64,000 nt of DNA from contig CAMDDL010000006.1 in the NCBI GenBank assembly GCA_945891505.1, forward strand, positions 83,739-147,738. Direction: 5' to 3'. A program made the translations under genes and the position numbers. Position 1 is the stretch's first letter. The number at the start of each line of letters is the position of its first letter. This document shows positions 47,085 to 56,403 of this stretch, piece after piece. The notes under the pieces were generated by a model, which saw only the letters and a program-made list of their open reading frames with translations, searched no databases and had not been told where the DNA came from. This DNA is from Maricaulis salignorans. GTDB taxonomy: Bacteria; Pseudomonadota; Alphaproteobacteria; Caulobacterales; Aquidulcibacteraceae.

Positions 47085-49715
47085 GGTCGTAGTTCCGATT
47101 GTGAACGGCCCAATAGAATCCATGATTTTGGGGTCGCTAGCAGACTTAGCCCCGCCGAAAATATAGCCCCCGGGTTTTGCTTCAAGGCTGCGATAAGCGG
47201 CATCATAGTCCCATGTTGTTAGAAAGAGCTTTGCACCCGTTAGATCAACTTGGTCTCCAAAGCTCGAGCTTGGGAAGATTAACGTGATCCGCTTGGCATC
47301 CTTGTCGACGCTGATACTGGGTGCAGGCCCTGCTTTTGTGCCTTCCTGTGTCGCATCCGCCCCAATATGGCTGAACAGGGCATTGGTCCAACCGTGGGCG
47401 CGGAAGCGATAATGCCAAATCATGTCGCCGGGCAAATCGCCAATTTGGTTTGGCATAGCCCGAGCGCCCACGGCTGACGGACCCGGCAATTGGATAAAGC
47501 CGGTCAGGCTTAGGTGATCAAAGCCATTCTGAGGGGCCCAAACTTGGCTGATGGCACCCATGTCGAGTTCAAGCTTCAGCGCGCCACCTGCGGTTGACAC
47601 GCGGACGCCACGAAAATCCATTGTCGGTGGCGCAAAGCTTGGATCCGTTGGATAGACATAGGTAGCACCGGGTGGCCCGGTATCGTCGCCAGCAGGGTCG
47701 GCCATTTCATTGCGCAGGGTCCAAGATGGGCGCACGTTAAACGTGCCAGCAGGTGAAGCTTGGCCCGATTTAACCGAGTAAGCCGTCACCCGGTGCGTGA
47801 TCGTTTCATCAACAAAGGCGGCAGTGGACAGCTTAGCTTGCCAGCGGCCTGTGGCGTCAGCTTGAATCAATTGGGCCTCGCCCAAATTGCCATCCAGTAC
47901 CAGCTTAAGTTCTTCTCCGGGTGTGGCTTGGCCGCGCACTGTCAGAGTTGGCTCAGTTACCGGGCCTTGCGGTAAGGCGTCCAAGGATAGACCAATCGGG
48001 GCTGCTTTCAGGCTTAAAGGTGGGGCTTTAGAGACCCGCCACACGGTGCCTGCATGTGGGGCAAGTTGTGTTGTAAGGCGCTGGTTTTGGCCGACGACAA
48101 GGAGGGGTGCTTTACCGTCCATCGCAAACAAAGGCTGCAAAACCGTGCCAGATCCTTGGCCGATATCGAGATCGTCCAGAAGCACGGGATGGTCGGCCGT
48201 ATTCATGGCAATCAATAGTGTCTCGCTCCCATCCTGCATCAGATAGACCAATGCCCCAGCACCAGCTGCTTCTCCAGCCAGAACCTTGGGCGTGCCGCGC
48301 GACAGGACCCGGTTCTCGCGCCGCAGCTTAGTGAGGCTGGCGATGTAACGATACAGGGGGCTGGTCGTGTCGAAATGATCGCGCCCACCAGAGCCCCAGC
48401 CCTTGGCAAACATGGCTGCGCGCTGCACGGTAAAGCCTTGCTCGGTGCCATTGTAAATCACAGGGATGCCCGGCAGCGTCATCATCATAAGCAGGTTTTG
48501 GCGTAGCCCTGTTTCAGTCCCGCCACTCAAAAATCGGTCGACATCGTGATTGTCGAGGAAGCTTGGCATAAGATGGGGCCGCTGGTGCAACGCCATCATG
48601 TTCTCGATCCGAAAGGCTAATTCAGCAGGTGGCCTACCGCGTGCAAACACATCTGTGGCCGTGCCATAGAGGGGAAAATTGATCATGCCGGGGGCGCGTG
48701 CCTCGCCATTTGGGCCGACCATATAGCTATTGATCCGCCGCGCGACCTTGTCTTCAAAGCGGCGATCCATGCCAAAGCCTTCACCGAAGACATGGAAATT
48801 ATCGCGGCCAGTCCGTCGCGCCACCTCAGCAATACCCGGTGCCTTTGGATCCTTGCTATACAAGAAGTCGGTCATGAGATCGGGCGGGACATAGAAGATC
48901 GTATCAACCCGGAAGCCATCGACACCGGCTTCTTTGATCCAATGGGCATAGGAATCGCGCAAGGCCCGTTTCACCACAGGATTTTCAGTATTGATGTCAT
49001 CAAGACCGCTCAATTGGAAATTAAGCTCTTGGTCCCGCTCTGAGAGGTTCTTGATATCCGGCGTCCAGTGGTAAATCCCAGCTTCGCGGTCGGCCTCGCG
49101 GCGAGGGTCGTTTAAAGAAAACGGATACTGCCTTGGTGCCGCCATGGGCACGGAATTGGGATAGGGAACATAGCCCTTAAGTGGGTTGGCGGGATCGTAC
49201 TCGGACCCATAATTGAAGAAATTGCCGGTGTGATTAAGAACGATGTCTTGAATCAGATACATGCCCTTCCCGTGCAAGGCTCGGGACAGATTTTGATAGT
49301 CTTTGAGTGAGCCTAAGTGCCGATCAATTGCTTTGAAATCACTGGCCCAATAGCCATGATAACCACCATAGCCTGTCGCGGGGTCCAGCCATTGGTTTTC
49401 CACTGGCGGCGTCACCCAGACTGACGTCGCGCCTAGGCCCTGAATATAGTCGAGGCGCTTTTCAACGCCCTTCAAGTCCCCGCCTGAAAACCGACCCCGT
49501 TGAGCGGGATCAAACTCGCCCTTGCCCTGATCATTATTGCTGGGGTCGCCGTCCTCGAAACGATCCGTCATGACAAAATAGATCACCTGATCGCGCCAAT
49601 CAGGCGAGGGCACATGCAGGGGACCGGGGGTCTGTGCCATCGCACCGCCACCTGCCAAAGATGCGCAGGTCAGGGTAGCCAAGCTGAGGCCTTTGAGAAG
49701 CGAACGAAAGGTCAT
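47076..49715 (-). CDS. secreted multi-domain GH13 alpha-amylase
   Basis: 879 residues with a signal peptide (to GGAMAQ). TIM-barrel (about 40-480) with the nucleophile Asp in GVDGFRVDT, the acid/base Glu in VFGEGFG and the transition-state Asp in [10 protein letters not shown], plus DIVLNHTG. Then a beta-sandwich (about 500-580), an Ig-like domain (about 590-680) and a long C-terminal domain (about 690-879) resembling the glucodextranase/pullulanase C domains. Acts on starch or a related glucan outside the cytoplasm. Overlaps the AraC stop by 4 nt (ATGA). Confidence 0.9.
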   Translation of the reverse strand: MTFRSLLKGLSLATLTCASLAGGGAMAQTPGPLHVPSPDWRDQVIYFVMTDRFEDGDPSNNDQGKGEFDPAQRGRFSGGDLKGVEKRLDYIQGLGATSVWVTPPVENQWLDPATGYGGYHGYWASDFKAIDRHLGSLKDYQNLSRALHGKGMYLIQDIVLNHTGNFFNYGSEYDPANPLKGYVPYPNSVPMAAPRQYPFSLNDPRREADREAGIYHWTPDIKNLSERDQELNFQLSGLDDINTENPVVKRALRDSYAHWIKEAGVDGFRVDTIFYVPPDLMTDFLYSKDPKAPGIAEVARRTGRDNFHVFGEGFGMDRRFEDKVARRINSYMVGPNGEARAPGMINFPLYGTATDVFARGRPPAELAFRIENMMALHQRPHLMPSFLDNHDVDRFLSGGTETGLRQNLLMMMTLPGIPVIYNGTEQGFTVQRAAMFAKGWGSGGRDHFDTTSPLYRYIASLTKLRRENRVLSRGTPKVLAGEAAGAGALVYLMQDGSETLLIAMNTADHPVLLDDLDIGQGSGTVLQPLFAMDGKAPLLVVGQNQRLTTQLAPHAGTVWRVSKAPPLSLKAAPIGLSLDALPQGPVTEPTLTVRGQATPGEELKLVLDGNLGEAQLIQADATGRWQAKLSTAAFVDETITHRVTAYSVKSGQASPAGTFNVRPSWTLRNEMADPAGDDTGPPGATYVYPTDPSFAPPTMDFRGVRVSTAGGALKLELDMGAISQVWAPQNGFDHLSLTGFIQLPGPSAVGARAMPNQIGDLPGDMIWHYRFRAHGWTNALFSHIGADATQEGTKAGPAPSISVDKDAKRITLIFPSSSFGDQVDLTGAKLFLTTWDYDAAYRSLEAKPGGYIFGGAKSASDPKIMDSIGPFTIGTTTSK

Positions 49716-50596
49716 GCAGATGTCCTTGTGGGTTGAGGCAAGCTGCGCTCTTGACCGGCTTGTCGATACGCGCGCGGGGTTAGTCCAAACCTTTGTTTGA
49801 ATTGGAAGGCAAAATGGGCGGGGCTGGCAAACCCTGCATTTTGGGCGATGATGCCAATAGCCTCGCGGCCTTGTACCAAGCGCCTAGCGGCCAATTGCAA
49901 ACGATAAATCCGCACATAGGTCGTTAGGCTCATGCCCATGATCTCAGCGAACCGCCGCGAAAAATAATTGGCAGACATGTGACATAGCGAGGCCATCTGA
50001 TCCAAAGTCCATTCCTTGCCCGGTTGAGCGCGCAGCGCTTCGAGTGCTGGACGTAGACGATCGACCGGTAGCGCTACTTTTTGGCCTTGGCGTTGCGCAC
50101 GCGCCCTAGTGATCCGCGTCGCATAGGCGGCCCAGACGATCAGCTCCGCCGTCCGCGTCACAATCGCCGTTTGGGAAATGGATTGGCCAGCTTCCAATAA
50201 AAGGTCGCATAAAGTGTCGAGTTGTTTGGCTTGGCTTTCAGATGGGACGCCATAAAACGGGTGTGCCAAATCCAGTTCAGGGATTGCTTGAGAGAAGGCC
50301 TGAACCGTATCGGCGTCTAATTGCACCAGCACCCAAGCCTTCTCGCCCGGACTAAACGCGTAATCATGGTGACACATGGGCGGCACATACACGACGCTGC
50401 GCGGATGCAGCGGAATCTCATCACCATCAAGCCAGAATGACCCGGTCCCGGACTCAAAAATCACCAGTTCCGCGACGCTATGATAATGGGGAAAGCGGTC
50501 TAGACCCGGCGCGTCTTCGCCATGCTTTACCCGTTCTGCCCAAACGGTCATACCCGGGGCTAATTCGACGGGTTCACAAAGATGACGCAGCGGCAT
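49712..50596 (-). CDS. AraC-family transcriptional regulator
   Basis: 294 residues: N-terminal cupin-like ligand domain (HYHSVAELVIFESGTGSFWLDGDEIPL) and C-terminal double HTH (WTLDQMASLCHMSANYFSRRFAEIMGMSLTTYVRIYRLQLAARRL then IGIIAQNAGFASPAHFAFQFKQRFGLTPRAYR). The amylase ATG overlaps its stop, so the regulator and amylase are translated together. It probably activates the amylase in response to a glucan breakdown product. Confidence 0.9.
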   Translation of the reverse strand: MPLRHLCEPVELAPGMTVWAERVKHGEDAPGLDRFPHYHSVAELVIFESGTGSFWLDGDEIPLHPRSVVYVPPMCHHDYAFSPGEKAWVLVQLDADTVQAFSQAIPELDLAHPFYGVPSESQAKQLDTLCDLLLEAGQSISQTAIVTRTAELIVWAAYATRITRARAQRQGQKVALPVDRLRPALEALRAQPGKEWTLDQMASLCHMSANYFSRRFAEIMGMSLTTYVRIYRLQLAARRLVQGREAIGIIAQNAGFASPAHFAFQFKQRFGLTPRAYRQAGQERSLPQPTRTSA

Positions 50597-50682
50597 AGCG
50601 CTACCATGGCTTGAAATGAGGCCGGGTGCAAGATTGGGCGGGCTGACGAGGTTGTGAACCTTTTGGCTAAACGCGGCCCAAA

Positions 50683-52251
50683 TCAGCCGTTCAGCTGCCT
50701 CGCCAAATGGTCGCCTACCCGCAACGCATTTGCGACAATGGTCAGGGTCGGATTAACCGCAGCGGACGAAACAAACACGCTCGCGTCCACTACATAGAGA
50801 TTGTCCAAGTCGTGGGCCTTGCACCATTTATCGACAACCGAGCTTGCCGGGTCATCCCCCATGCGAAGGGTCCCGCATTGGTGGGCGGTGCCGTAAAGTG
50901 GTAGTTCTTGGTCAATGATAAACTGGCCTTCGAATAGCGAGGTTCGCTCACGTGTGAAGCCTTGAAGGCCCGTCTCTAGTTTCTCCACAAGCTTCTTATG
51001 CGCCGTTAAATCGCCTTCCGTGTAAGAGAGCTTGATCCCGCCATTTTCGTTGAGCGTGACCCGATTGTGAGGCAGCGGCAGGTCTTCGGACATCACCAAA
51101 AAGCTAACCATGCGTTCGGCAATAGCATCGGTAAAAGAGTCCGGGATCAGGTTGGGGTTCACGACATCAGCTAACTGCCCTTCCAACGTTTGGCCAGACA
51201 TATATTCCAGCATTTGAATCTGCCCCATGGGATAGGGAAATTGTTCTTGTGAGTCGCCGTAGTAGAAATCATTGACGCACAAGGTCTTCGGAAAATTGGA
51301 CTCAAAACGCGCCAGCAGCGTTACCGAAAGTACCGCTGAGGTGGAATGATACATATAATTGCGCCCAACTTGGTCTGAGCTATTGGCGAGGCCATTGGGA
51401 TGTTTGGGGCTAACCGATTTCAAAAGCAGGGCCGCCGAATTGGCAGCCCCAGCTGCCAACGCGACATAATCGGCTGAGAAGGACACTTCCCCATCTGGGC
51501 CCGACGCCACCACTTCCGTGATTTTCTTACCGCTCGCGTCGGTCTTCAATTCCAGAACTTTATGGCCCGGCAGAAGCGTGACGTTTGGATAGGCTTCAAG
51601 GGGCTGCAAGGCAGCCGTGCGTGCATCCACTTTGGCCAGCAAGCGGCAAGGGAAGCCGCCACAAGTTTTGCACCGCACACATTTGCCATCACGCGGATTC
51701 GCATCATTGCGGCGAATGCCCAAGGGCAGTGGCGAAGGTGTCCAACCCAAGTCCTCAAAATGCTCTTTCAATCGGATCATACCTGGATCATGGGCCAAAG
51801 CAGGAAAGGGGTAGGGCGGGTCATTAGGGTCATCTGTGGGGTCAATGCCGCGCTCGCCATGAACCTCCCAAATACGCTCAGCCACCTCATACCAAGGCCG
51901 CATGTCTTCATAAGTGACGGGCCAAGCCGGGCTTATGCCGTCAAAATGCTCCATCCGCTCAAAGTCCAGAGACTTAAAGCGCATCAACGCTGCACCATAA
52001 AAGCTTGTGTTGCCTCCAACCCAATAATGAGTGTTGGGTGTGAAGGGGTTATCGTCCTTGTCTGTCCATTGCTCGTCCGTGCGATAAATCCGGTCGACGA
52101 AAACCCGCCTTGGATCCCAATTCTCGCGACCAACTGGAAGATGTTCGCCGCGCTCGAGGATGAGAATAGACTTTCCGGTCCCCGCCAAGGCTTGAGCAAA
52201 GCTAGCGCCCCCGGCACCGGAACCGATGATCAGAATGTCATAATGGGGCAT
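50683..52251 (-). CDS. GMC-family oxidoreductase with Cys cluster
   Basis: 522 residues. FAD-binding IIGSGAGGASFAQAL and GMC second motif; C-terminal VDASVFVSSAAVNPTLTIVANALR. Distinct is the cluster CVRCKTCGGFPC (C-x2-C-x2-C-x4-C, near residue 210), seen in a subgroup of bacterial GMC proteins. ATG at 52251 is selected over the upstream in-frame start because it begins directly at MPHYDILIIGSG; it starts 10 nt after the SDR stop. Substrate likely an alcohol or sugar, unknown. Confidence 0.88.
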   Translation of the reverse strand: MPHYDILIIGSGAGGASFAQALAGTGKSILILERGEHLPVGRENWDPRRVFVDRIYRTDEQWTDKDDNPFTPNTHYWVGGNTSFYGAALMRFKSLDFERMEHFDGISPAWPVTYEDMRPWYEVAERIWEVHGERGIDPTDDPNDPPYPFPALAHDPGMIRLKEHFEDLGWTPSPLPLGIRRNDANPRDGKCVRCKTCGGFPCRLLAKVDARTAALQPLEAYPNVTLLPGHKVLELKTDASGKKITEVVASGPDGEVSFSADYVALAAGAANSAALLLKSVSPKHPNGLANSSDQVGRNYMYHSTSAVLSVTLLARFESNFPKTLCVNDFYYGDSQEQFPYPMGQIQMLEYMSGQTLEGQLADVVNPNLIPDSFTDAIAERMVSFLVMSEDLPLPHNRVTLNENGGIKLSYTEGDLTAHKKLVEKLETGLQGFTRERTSLFEGQFIIDQELPLYGTAHQCGTLRMGDDPASSVVDKWCKAHDLDNLYVVDASVFVSSAAVNPTLTIVANALRVGDHLARQLNG

Positions 52252-52261
52252 GTTTGTCTCG

Positions 52262-53083
52262 TCAGGCAGTTGGGTCGGGCAGGGCAAATTTCTTGGTTTG
52301 AGGGCGGATGAGGGCCGCCGTCCAACTATCCGGCAGAACTTTCATAAATGCAACCGCAAGTTTGTTTGGCCAGCCAGGGACAACCACTTCCTTGCCAGCC
52401 TCATTGGCGGCCATGGCAATTGCAACCACGTCCTCGGCTGTTTGTTTGTAGAGATTAGATTTGGCGATCAATTGATCGGTGCCATTGGCTTTGGCAAAGT
52501 CGCTTTCAGTCTGACCGGGGCAAATGGCTGTTACCAGTACGCCTTTGTCTGCCACTTCAGCGGCGAGCGATTGGGTCATTTTCACCACAAAGCTTTTGGC
52601 AGCAGGGTAAAGCGTATGGCCTGCAGCGCCGGAGGAAAAAGCGACCATGCTGGCAACATTTATGATGCGGCCATAGCCGCGTTGAACCATGCCCGGCAGA
52701 AGGGCATGGGTGAGGCTGACGACAGATGTCACCAAGACCGCGACAAAATCAGTTTGTTGTTCGGCTTTGGTAGCCAAGAAAGTCTGAGGCAGGGAATAGC
52801 CGGCGTTATTGACCAGAATCTCGCACGATCGGCCGTGCTCAGCCAAAGCCGTCACGATTAGGCCGGTCGCTTCTGGCTTGGACAAGTCAGCTTGGACCGC
52901 AAAAGCTGAAACCCCATGTTGCTCAGACAAAGCCTTTGCTAAGGCTTCAAGTCGATCAAGGCGGCGGGCGACAAGGCAAAGGTCCACCCCCTGCTTTGCA
53001 TAAGCGCGGGCAAACGCCTCGCCAATGCCAGACGAAGCCCCTGTGATAACGGCGAGTCGACGTGGCAATGAAGTCAGGGTCAT
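52262..53083 (-). CDS. SDR-family short-chain dehydrogenase
   Basis: About 273 residues. Cofactor site TGASSGIG (residues 14-21), NNAG at about residue 90, and catalytic Ser/Tyr-x3-Lys in LYPAAK. The ATG at 53083 has GGGAGG 9 nt upstream; the longer ORF is not supported. Directly upstream of, and probably co-transcribed with, the GMC oxidoreductase. Fits a two-step alcohol/aldehyde or keto group oxidation, but the substrate is not known. Confidence 0.9.
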   Translation of the reverse strand: MTLTSLPRRLAVITGASSGIGEAFARAYAKQGVDLCLVARRLDRLEALAKALSEQHGVSAFAVQADLSKPEATGLIVTALAEHGRSCEILVNNAGYSLPQTFLATKAEQQTDFVAVLVTSVVSLTHALLPGMVQRGYGRIINVASMVAFSSGAAGHTLYPAAKSFVVKMTQSLAAEVADKGVLVTAICPGQTESDFAKANGTDQLIAKSNLYKQTAEDVVAIAMAANEAGKEVVVPGWPNKLAVAFMKVLPDSWTAALIRPQTKKFALPDPTA

Positions 53084-53287
53084 GTAGGATCGCCTCCCGT
53101 GATCAAGAGGGCTCACCCTAAAGTGAATTGTCAAAGCATGCACGGGTCTATGGCTGTTAGCAGATGTCCCGCGGTGTCATTTTTGGCTTATGACAAGAAA
53201 AATACAGGTCTTTTGGTTGGCAAGTTGGAAAAGGGGTGCGAGTGTTAGAAGTGAACATGCTAAAAGCTGATGGGTACTTTCGAGATC

Positions 53288-53327
53288 AGGTTTTGGCATC
53301 CGGAAAAATTTTGGGGGGCCAAAACCT
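53288..53327 (+). promoter_or_regulatory. 10-bp hairpin abutting the TonB receptor start codon
   Basis: AGGTTTTGGC and GCCAAAACCT form a perfect 10-bp stem with a 20-nt loop. The second arm ends on the base before the ATG at 53328, and the GGGGG ribosome-binding site sits at the loop edge. This could regulate translation. Confidence 0.5.
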
Positions 53328-56300
53328 ATGTCATTGAAGTCTAATATGCTGTGTTGCACCATTCTTGCGACACTTTCCTTTACCTCGATCGCACCAGCTT
53401 TCGCTCAAACAGCACCTGCGCCAACCGCGCCTGAGGCCGCCAAAGAAGCCGAAGTCGTTGTAGTTGTCGGGACGCGGATTGAAGGGGCAAAGGCCGCTGG
53501 CGATTTGCCCGTGTCGGTTTTGACGGCTGAACGGATCGCAGCAGTCGGCAGTGTTTCGGGCGACGATTTGTTCCGCTCGATCCCGCAAGCGGGTGACGTT
53601 CAATTCCAAGAATCGCGCACGACTGGAAACTTAAATGACGCGCGCGGCGATAACTCGTCGATCAACTTGCGCAGCGTTGGCACTGGCAACACCTTGGTCT
53701 TGCTCAATGGTCGCCGCATGATCCTGACGCCGGGCACACAGACTGAAAACTTCGTGCCGGTTCAGACCGCCAATACGAACTCTTTGCCCGTCGGCGCGAT
53801 CAGCCGTATTGAAGTGCTGCGCGATGGTGCCGCGGCTATCTACGGCGCAGATGCGGTTGCTGGCGTCGTCAATGTGGTGCTGGACAAGCGCTACAAGGGT
53901 GTGCGCGCGGACCTCCGTCATGCGTTTGCCGATGGCACCGAAGAATCGACGGCGTCGATCAAGTCGGGCTTTGAGACCCCAGGCGGCGGCCGCTTGATGG
54001 TGTTTGGCAGCTTTACCCACCGCACGCCCTTAATGGCGAGCGAGCGCGCGTTTTCCGCTAGTGAAGATCATCGCGCCGCTCTGTTCGGCACGCCTTGGGC
54101 CGGCGATACCGCGTTTGACAACCGCTCCACCTCTTCGCCTTGGGGCTCGTTCACGGTCATTCCAACAACCACTGTTGTACGGCAAGGCACCACGGCGTTG
54201 ACGGCGTCGGGCGTGTTCCACGTCGAGCCAACCAATAACTTTGCAGCCGGCTGCTCCAGCACCGTTATCAACGGCAATCTGTGCTTGCGCAGCGGAACGA
54301 TCACGGGCGCAAACTCGCGCGTCTTGCGCTATGATGAAAACCCTGACCGCAGCATTCGCGGCGGGCTAGACCGCGCCACCCTATTTGGAACCTTCACCAA
54401 AGATATCGGCTCAATGGAGTTCTTCTCCGAGCTTGGCTATTATCATGCTGAATTGGAAGGCAAGCGCGAGCAGTCGGCCCCGATTTCAAGTGCGGTAATC
54501 TCGATCCCCGCCACCAATTTCTACAACCCGTTTGGTGCTGCCACGATCAATGGCGTGGCCAATCCGAACCGTTTGGCCAATTTGACCGGCGTACCAACAA
54601 CCGGCTTGGCGCTGCGCATCACCACCTATCGCCCAGTGGACACTGGTCCTCGTACCTTTGTGGTGACCGACGACATGGTGCGCGGTCTAGCAGGCTTGCG
54701 CGGGGATTGGGGCGATTTCAAATGGGAATCGGCCTTGACCTATTCGTGGGCCCGTACCGATGACGAAACCCGCAACGTCATCAGCAACACTTTGTTCCAG
54801 CGGGCTCTCGCCAAGTCCACCCCAGACGCCTACAACCCCTTCAATGGCGGAACCCAGCCGACCTATTCTTTTGGCGATGCGACACCCAGCAATGCCGACA
54901 CGATCAAGTCCTTCTTGGTTGATGCCAATCGCATTGGCACCACGTCCTTGGCCACGATCGACTTCAAGATCTCCAAGGCAGAATTGTTTAAATTGCCCGC
55001 AGGGTCTGTCGGCTTTGCTGGTGGTGTTGAAGTTCGCAACGAGACCTATCAAGACAATCGCGACGCCCGCCTGGATGGGACAGTCACCTATACCGATGTT
55101 GTTAGCGGCATCACCTATGGCACGGACATCATGGGCGCGAGCCCATCCCCAGATGTGAAGGCCGATCGCTCTGTCTCCGCTTTGTTTGCAGAGCTTTCCG
55201 TCCCGGTTGTGTCGGAAGAGATGAATGTTCCACTGATCAAGTCGATCGACTTGCAATTGGCGGCACGCGGCGAAAGCTATTCAGATTTCGGCGAGGTGGT
55301 TAAGCCAAAGATCGCTGGCAGCTGGGTGATTGTTGATGCGATTAAGCTGCGCAGCTCATGGTCGCAAAGCTATCGTGCGCCAAACCTCGCGCAATTCTAT
55401 AGCGCGGGCACACAAGTCGCGAACACGCGGACCGACTTTGCAGCTTGCCGCCTGAACAACACGACCTGTACGGGCGTCAGCACGCTGGAAGTGCGGGCCG
55501 GCAATCAAAAGCTGAAGCCAGAAGATGCGGAGAACTTCTCCTACGGCTTGGTGTTCCAGCCGATCAAGGGCCTGACATTCACCGTCGATTCTTGGTCGTT
55601 GAAGTCCGATGGCGTGATCGGGATCCAGGGCGCACAGAACCAGATCCTTTATGATCTGCTGTTGCGCCAAAGTGGCAAGTCCAATCCAAACGTCGTACGT
55701 TTGGCCCCCGTCGGAACGCAAGTCGTTGGCGACTTGTCCTTTGTGCAGGACGATTACTTCAACCTCGGCCCCCGCTCCTTGGAAGGGATCGACCTTGGCT
55801 TGAGCTATGACCTGAAGACCAAGAAATATGGTAACTTCAGCATCGACTTGGCGGGTTCCAAACTGACTGAATTCCAGCAGTCCGCATCCCCTTTACAACA
55901 AGAGCTGATCGACGCAAATGCGGCGGGCAAGTTTGGGACCGGTGTGAGGATCACCCAAGCCGGCAGTCAAATTCAGGCCAATGGCAACCCAGAGTGGCGC
56001 GCCACAGCTAACCTGACTTGGCGCAAAGGCCCCGTCAGTGTGGGTGCCTTGGTCAGTTATGTGGGGCCAGTCTTTGATACAGGCACCTTGTTGGTCAATG
56101 GACAAAACTATCAGTTGGACTCCATGACCACCGTCAACACCTATGTCCAATACCGCCAAGATGGCTATCGGGCGCGATTTGGTGCACGCAATGCGTTTGA
56201 CCAAAAGCCTCCGCGCAGCTCGTCCAACTATGGCTTCTTGGGTTCCTTGCATGACGCAATTGGTCGGATGTTCTATGTGGAATTGTCCAAGGACTTCTAA
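53328..56300 (+). CDS. large TonB-dependent receptor
   Basis: 990 residues. Signal to AFAQ, a long proline-rich stretch (TAPAPTAPEAAKEAE), a TonB-box-like EVVVVVGTRIE, a plug with LVLLNGRRMI and ISRIEVLRDGAAAIYGADAVAGVVNVVL, and a barrel ending in Phe. The group resembles those found in oligotrophic and polymer-degrading alphaproteobacteria and often imports sugars, peptides or vitamins. A gamma-glutamyltranspeptidase follows after 103 nt, suggesting a peptide- or glutathione-like cargo, but this is inference. Confidence 0.88.
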   Translation: MSLKSNMLCCTILATLSFTSIAPAFAQTAPAPTAPEAAKEAEVVVVVGTRIEGAKAAGDLPVSVLTAERIAAVGSVSGDDLFRSIPQAGDVQFQESRTTGNLNDARGDNSSINLRSVGTGNTLVLLNGRRMILTPGTQTENFVPVQTANTNSLPVGAISRIEVLRDGAAAIYGADAVAGVVNVVLDKRYKGVRADLRHAFADGTEESTASIKSGFETPGGGRLMVFGSFTHRTPLMASERAFSASEDHRAALFGTPWAGDTAFDNRSTSSPWGSFTVIPTTTVVRQGTTALTASGVFHVEPTNNFAAGCSSTVINGNLCLRSGTITGANSRVLRYDENPDRSIRGGLDRATLFGTFTKDIGSMEFFSELGYYHAELEGKREQSAPISSAVISIPATNFYNPFGAATINGVANPNRLANLTGVPTTGLALRITTYRPVDTGPRTFVVTDDMVRGLAGLRGDWGDFKWESALTYSWARTDDETRNVISNTLFQRALAKSTPDAYNPFNGGTQPTYSFGDATPSNADTIKSFLVDANRIGTTSLATIDFKISKAELFKLPAGSVGFAGGVEVRNETYQDNRDARLDGTVTYTDVVSGITYGTDIMGASPSPDVKADRSVSALFAELSVPVVSEEMNVPLIKSIDLQLAARGESYSDFGEVVKPKIAGSWVIVDAIKLRSSWSQSYRAPNLAQFYSAGTQVANTRTDFAACRLNNTTCTGVSTLEVRAGNQKLKPEDAENFSYGLVFQPIKGLTFTVDSWSLKSDGVIGIQGAQNQILYDLLLRQSGKSNPNVVRLAPVGTQVVGDLSFVQDDYFNLGPRSLEGIDLGLSYDLKTKKYGNFSIDLAGSKLTEFQQSASPLQQELIDANAAGKFGTGVRITQAGSQIQANGNPEWRATANLTWRKGPVSVGALVSYVGPVFDTGTLLVNGQNYQLDSMTTVNTYVQYRQDGYRARFGARNAFDQKPPRSSSNYGFLGSLHDAIGRMFYVELSKDF

Positions 56301-56403
56301 GGACTGTCTGAATACGTCACAGGCCTCTTTCTTGCGCTTTGCTTGAAGGGGGCCTTGATGTCTTGGTTATTAAGATTGAATTTTTAGCGGGAAAGAAGCG
56401 GCG

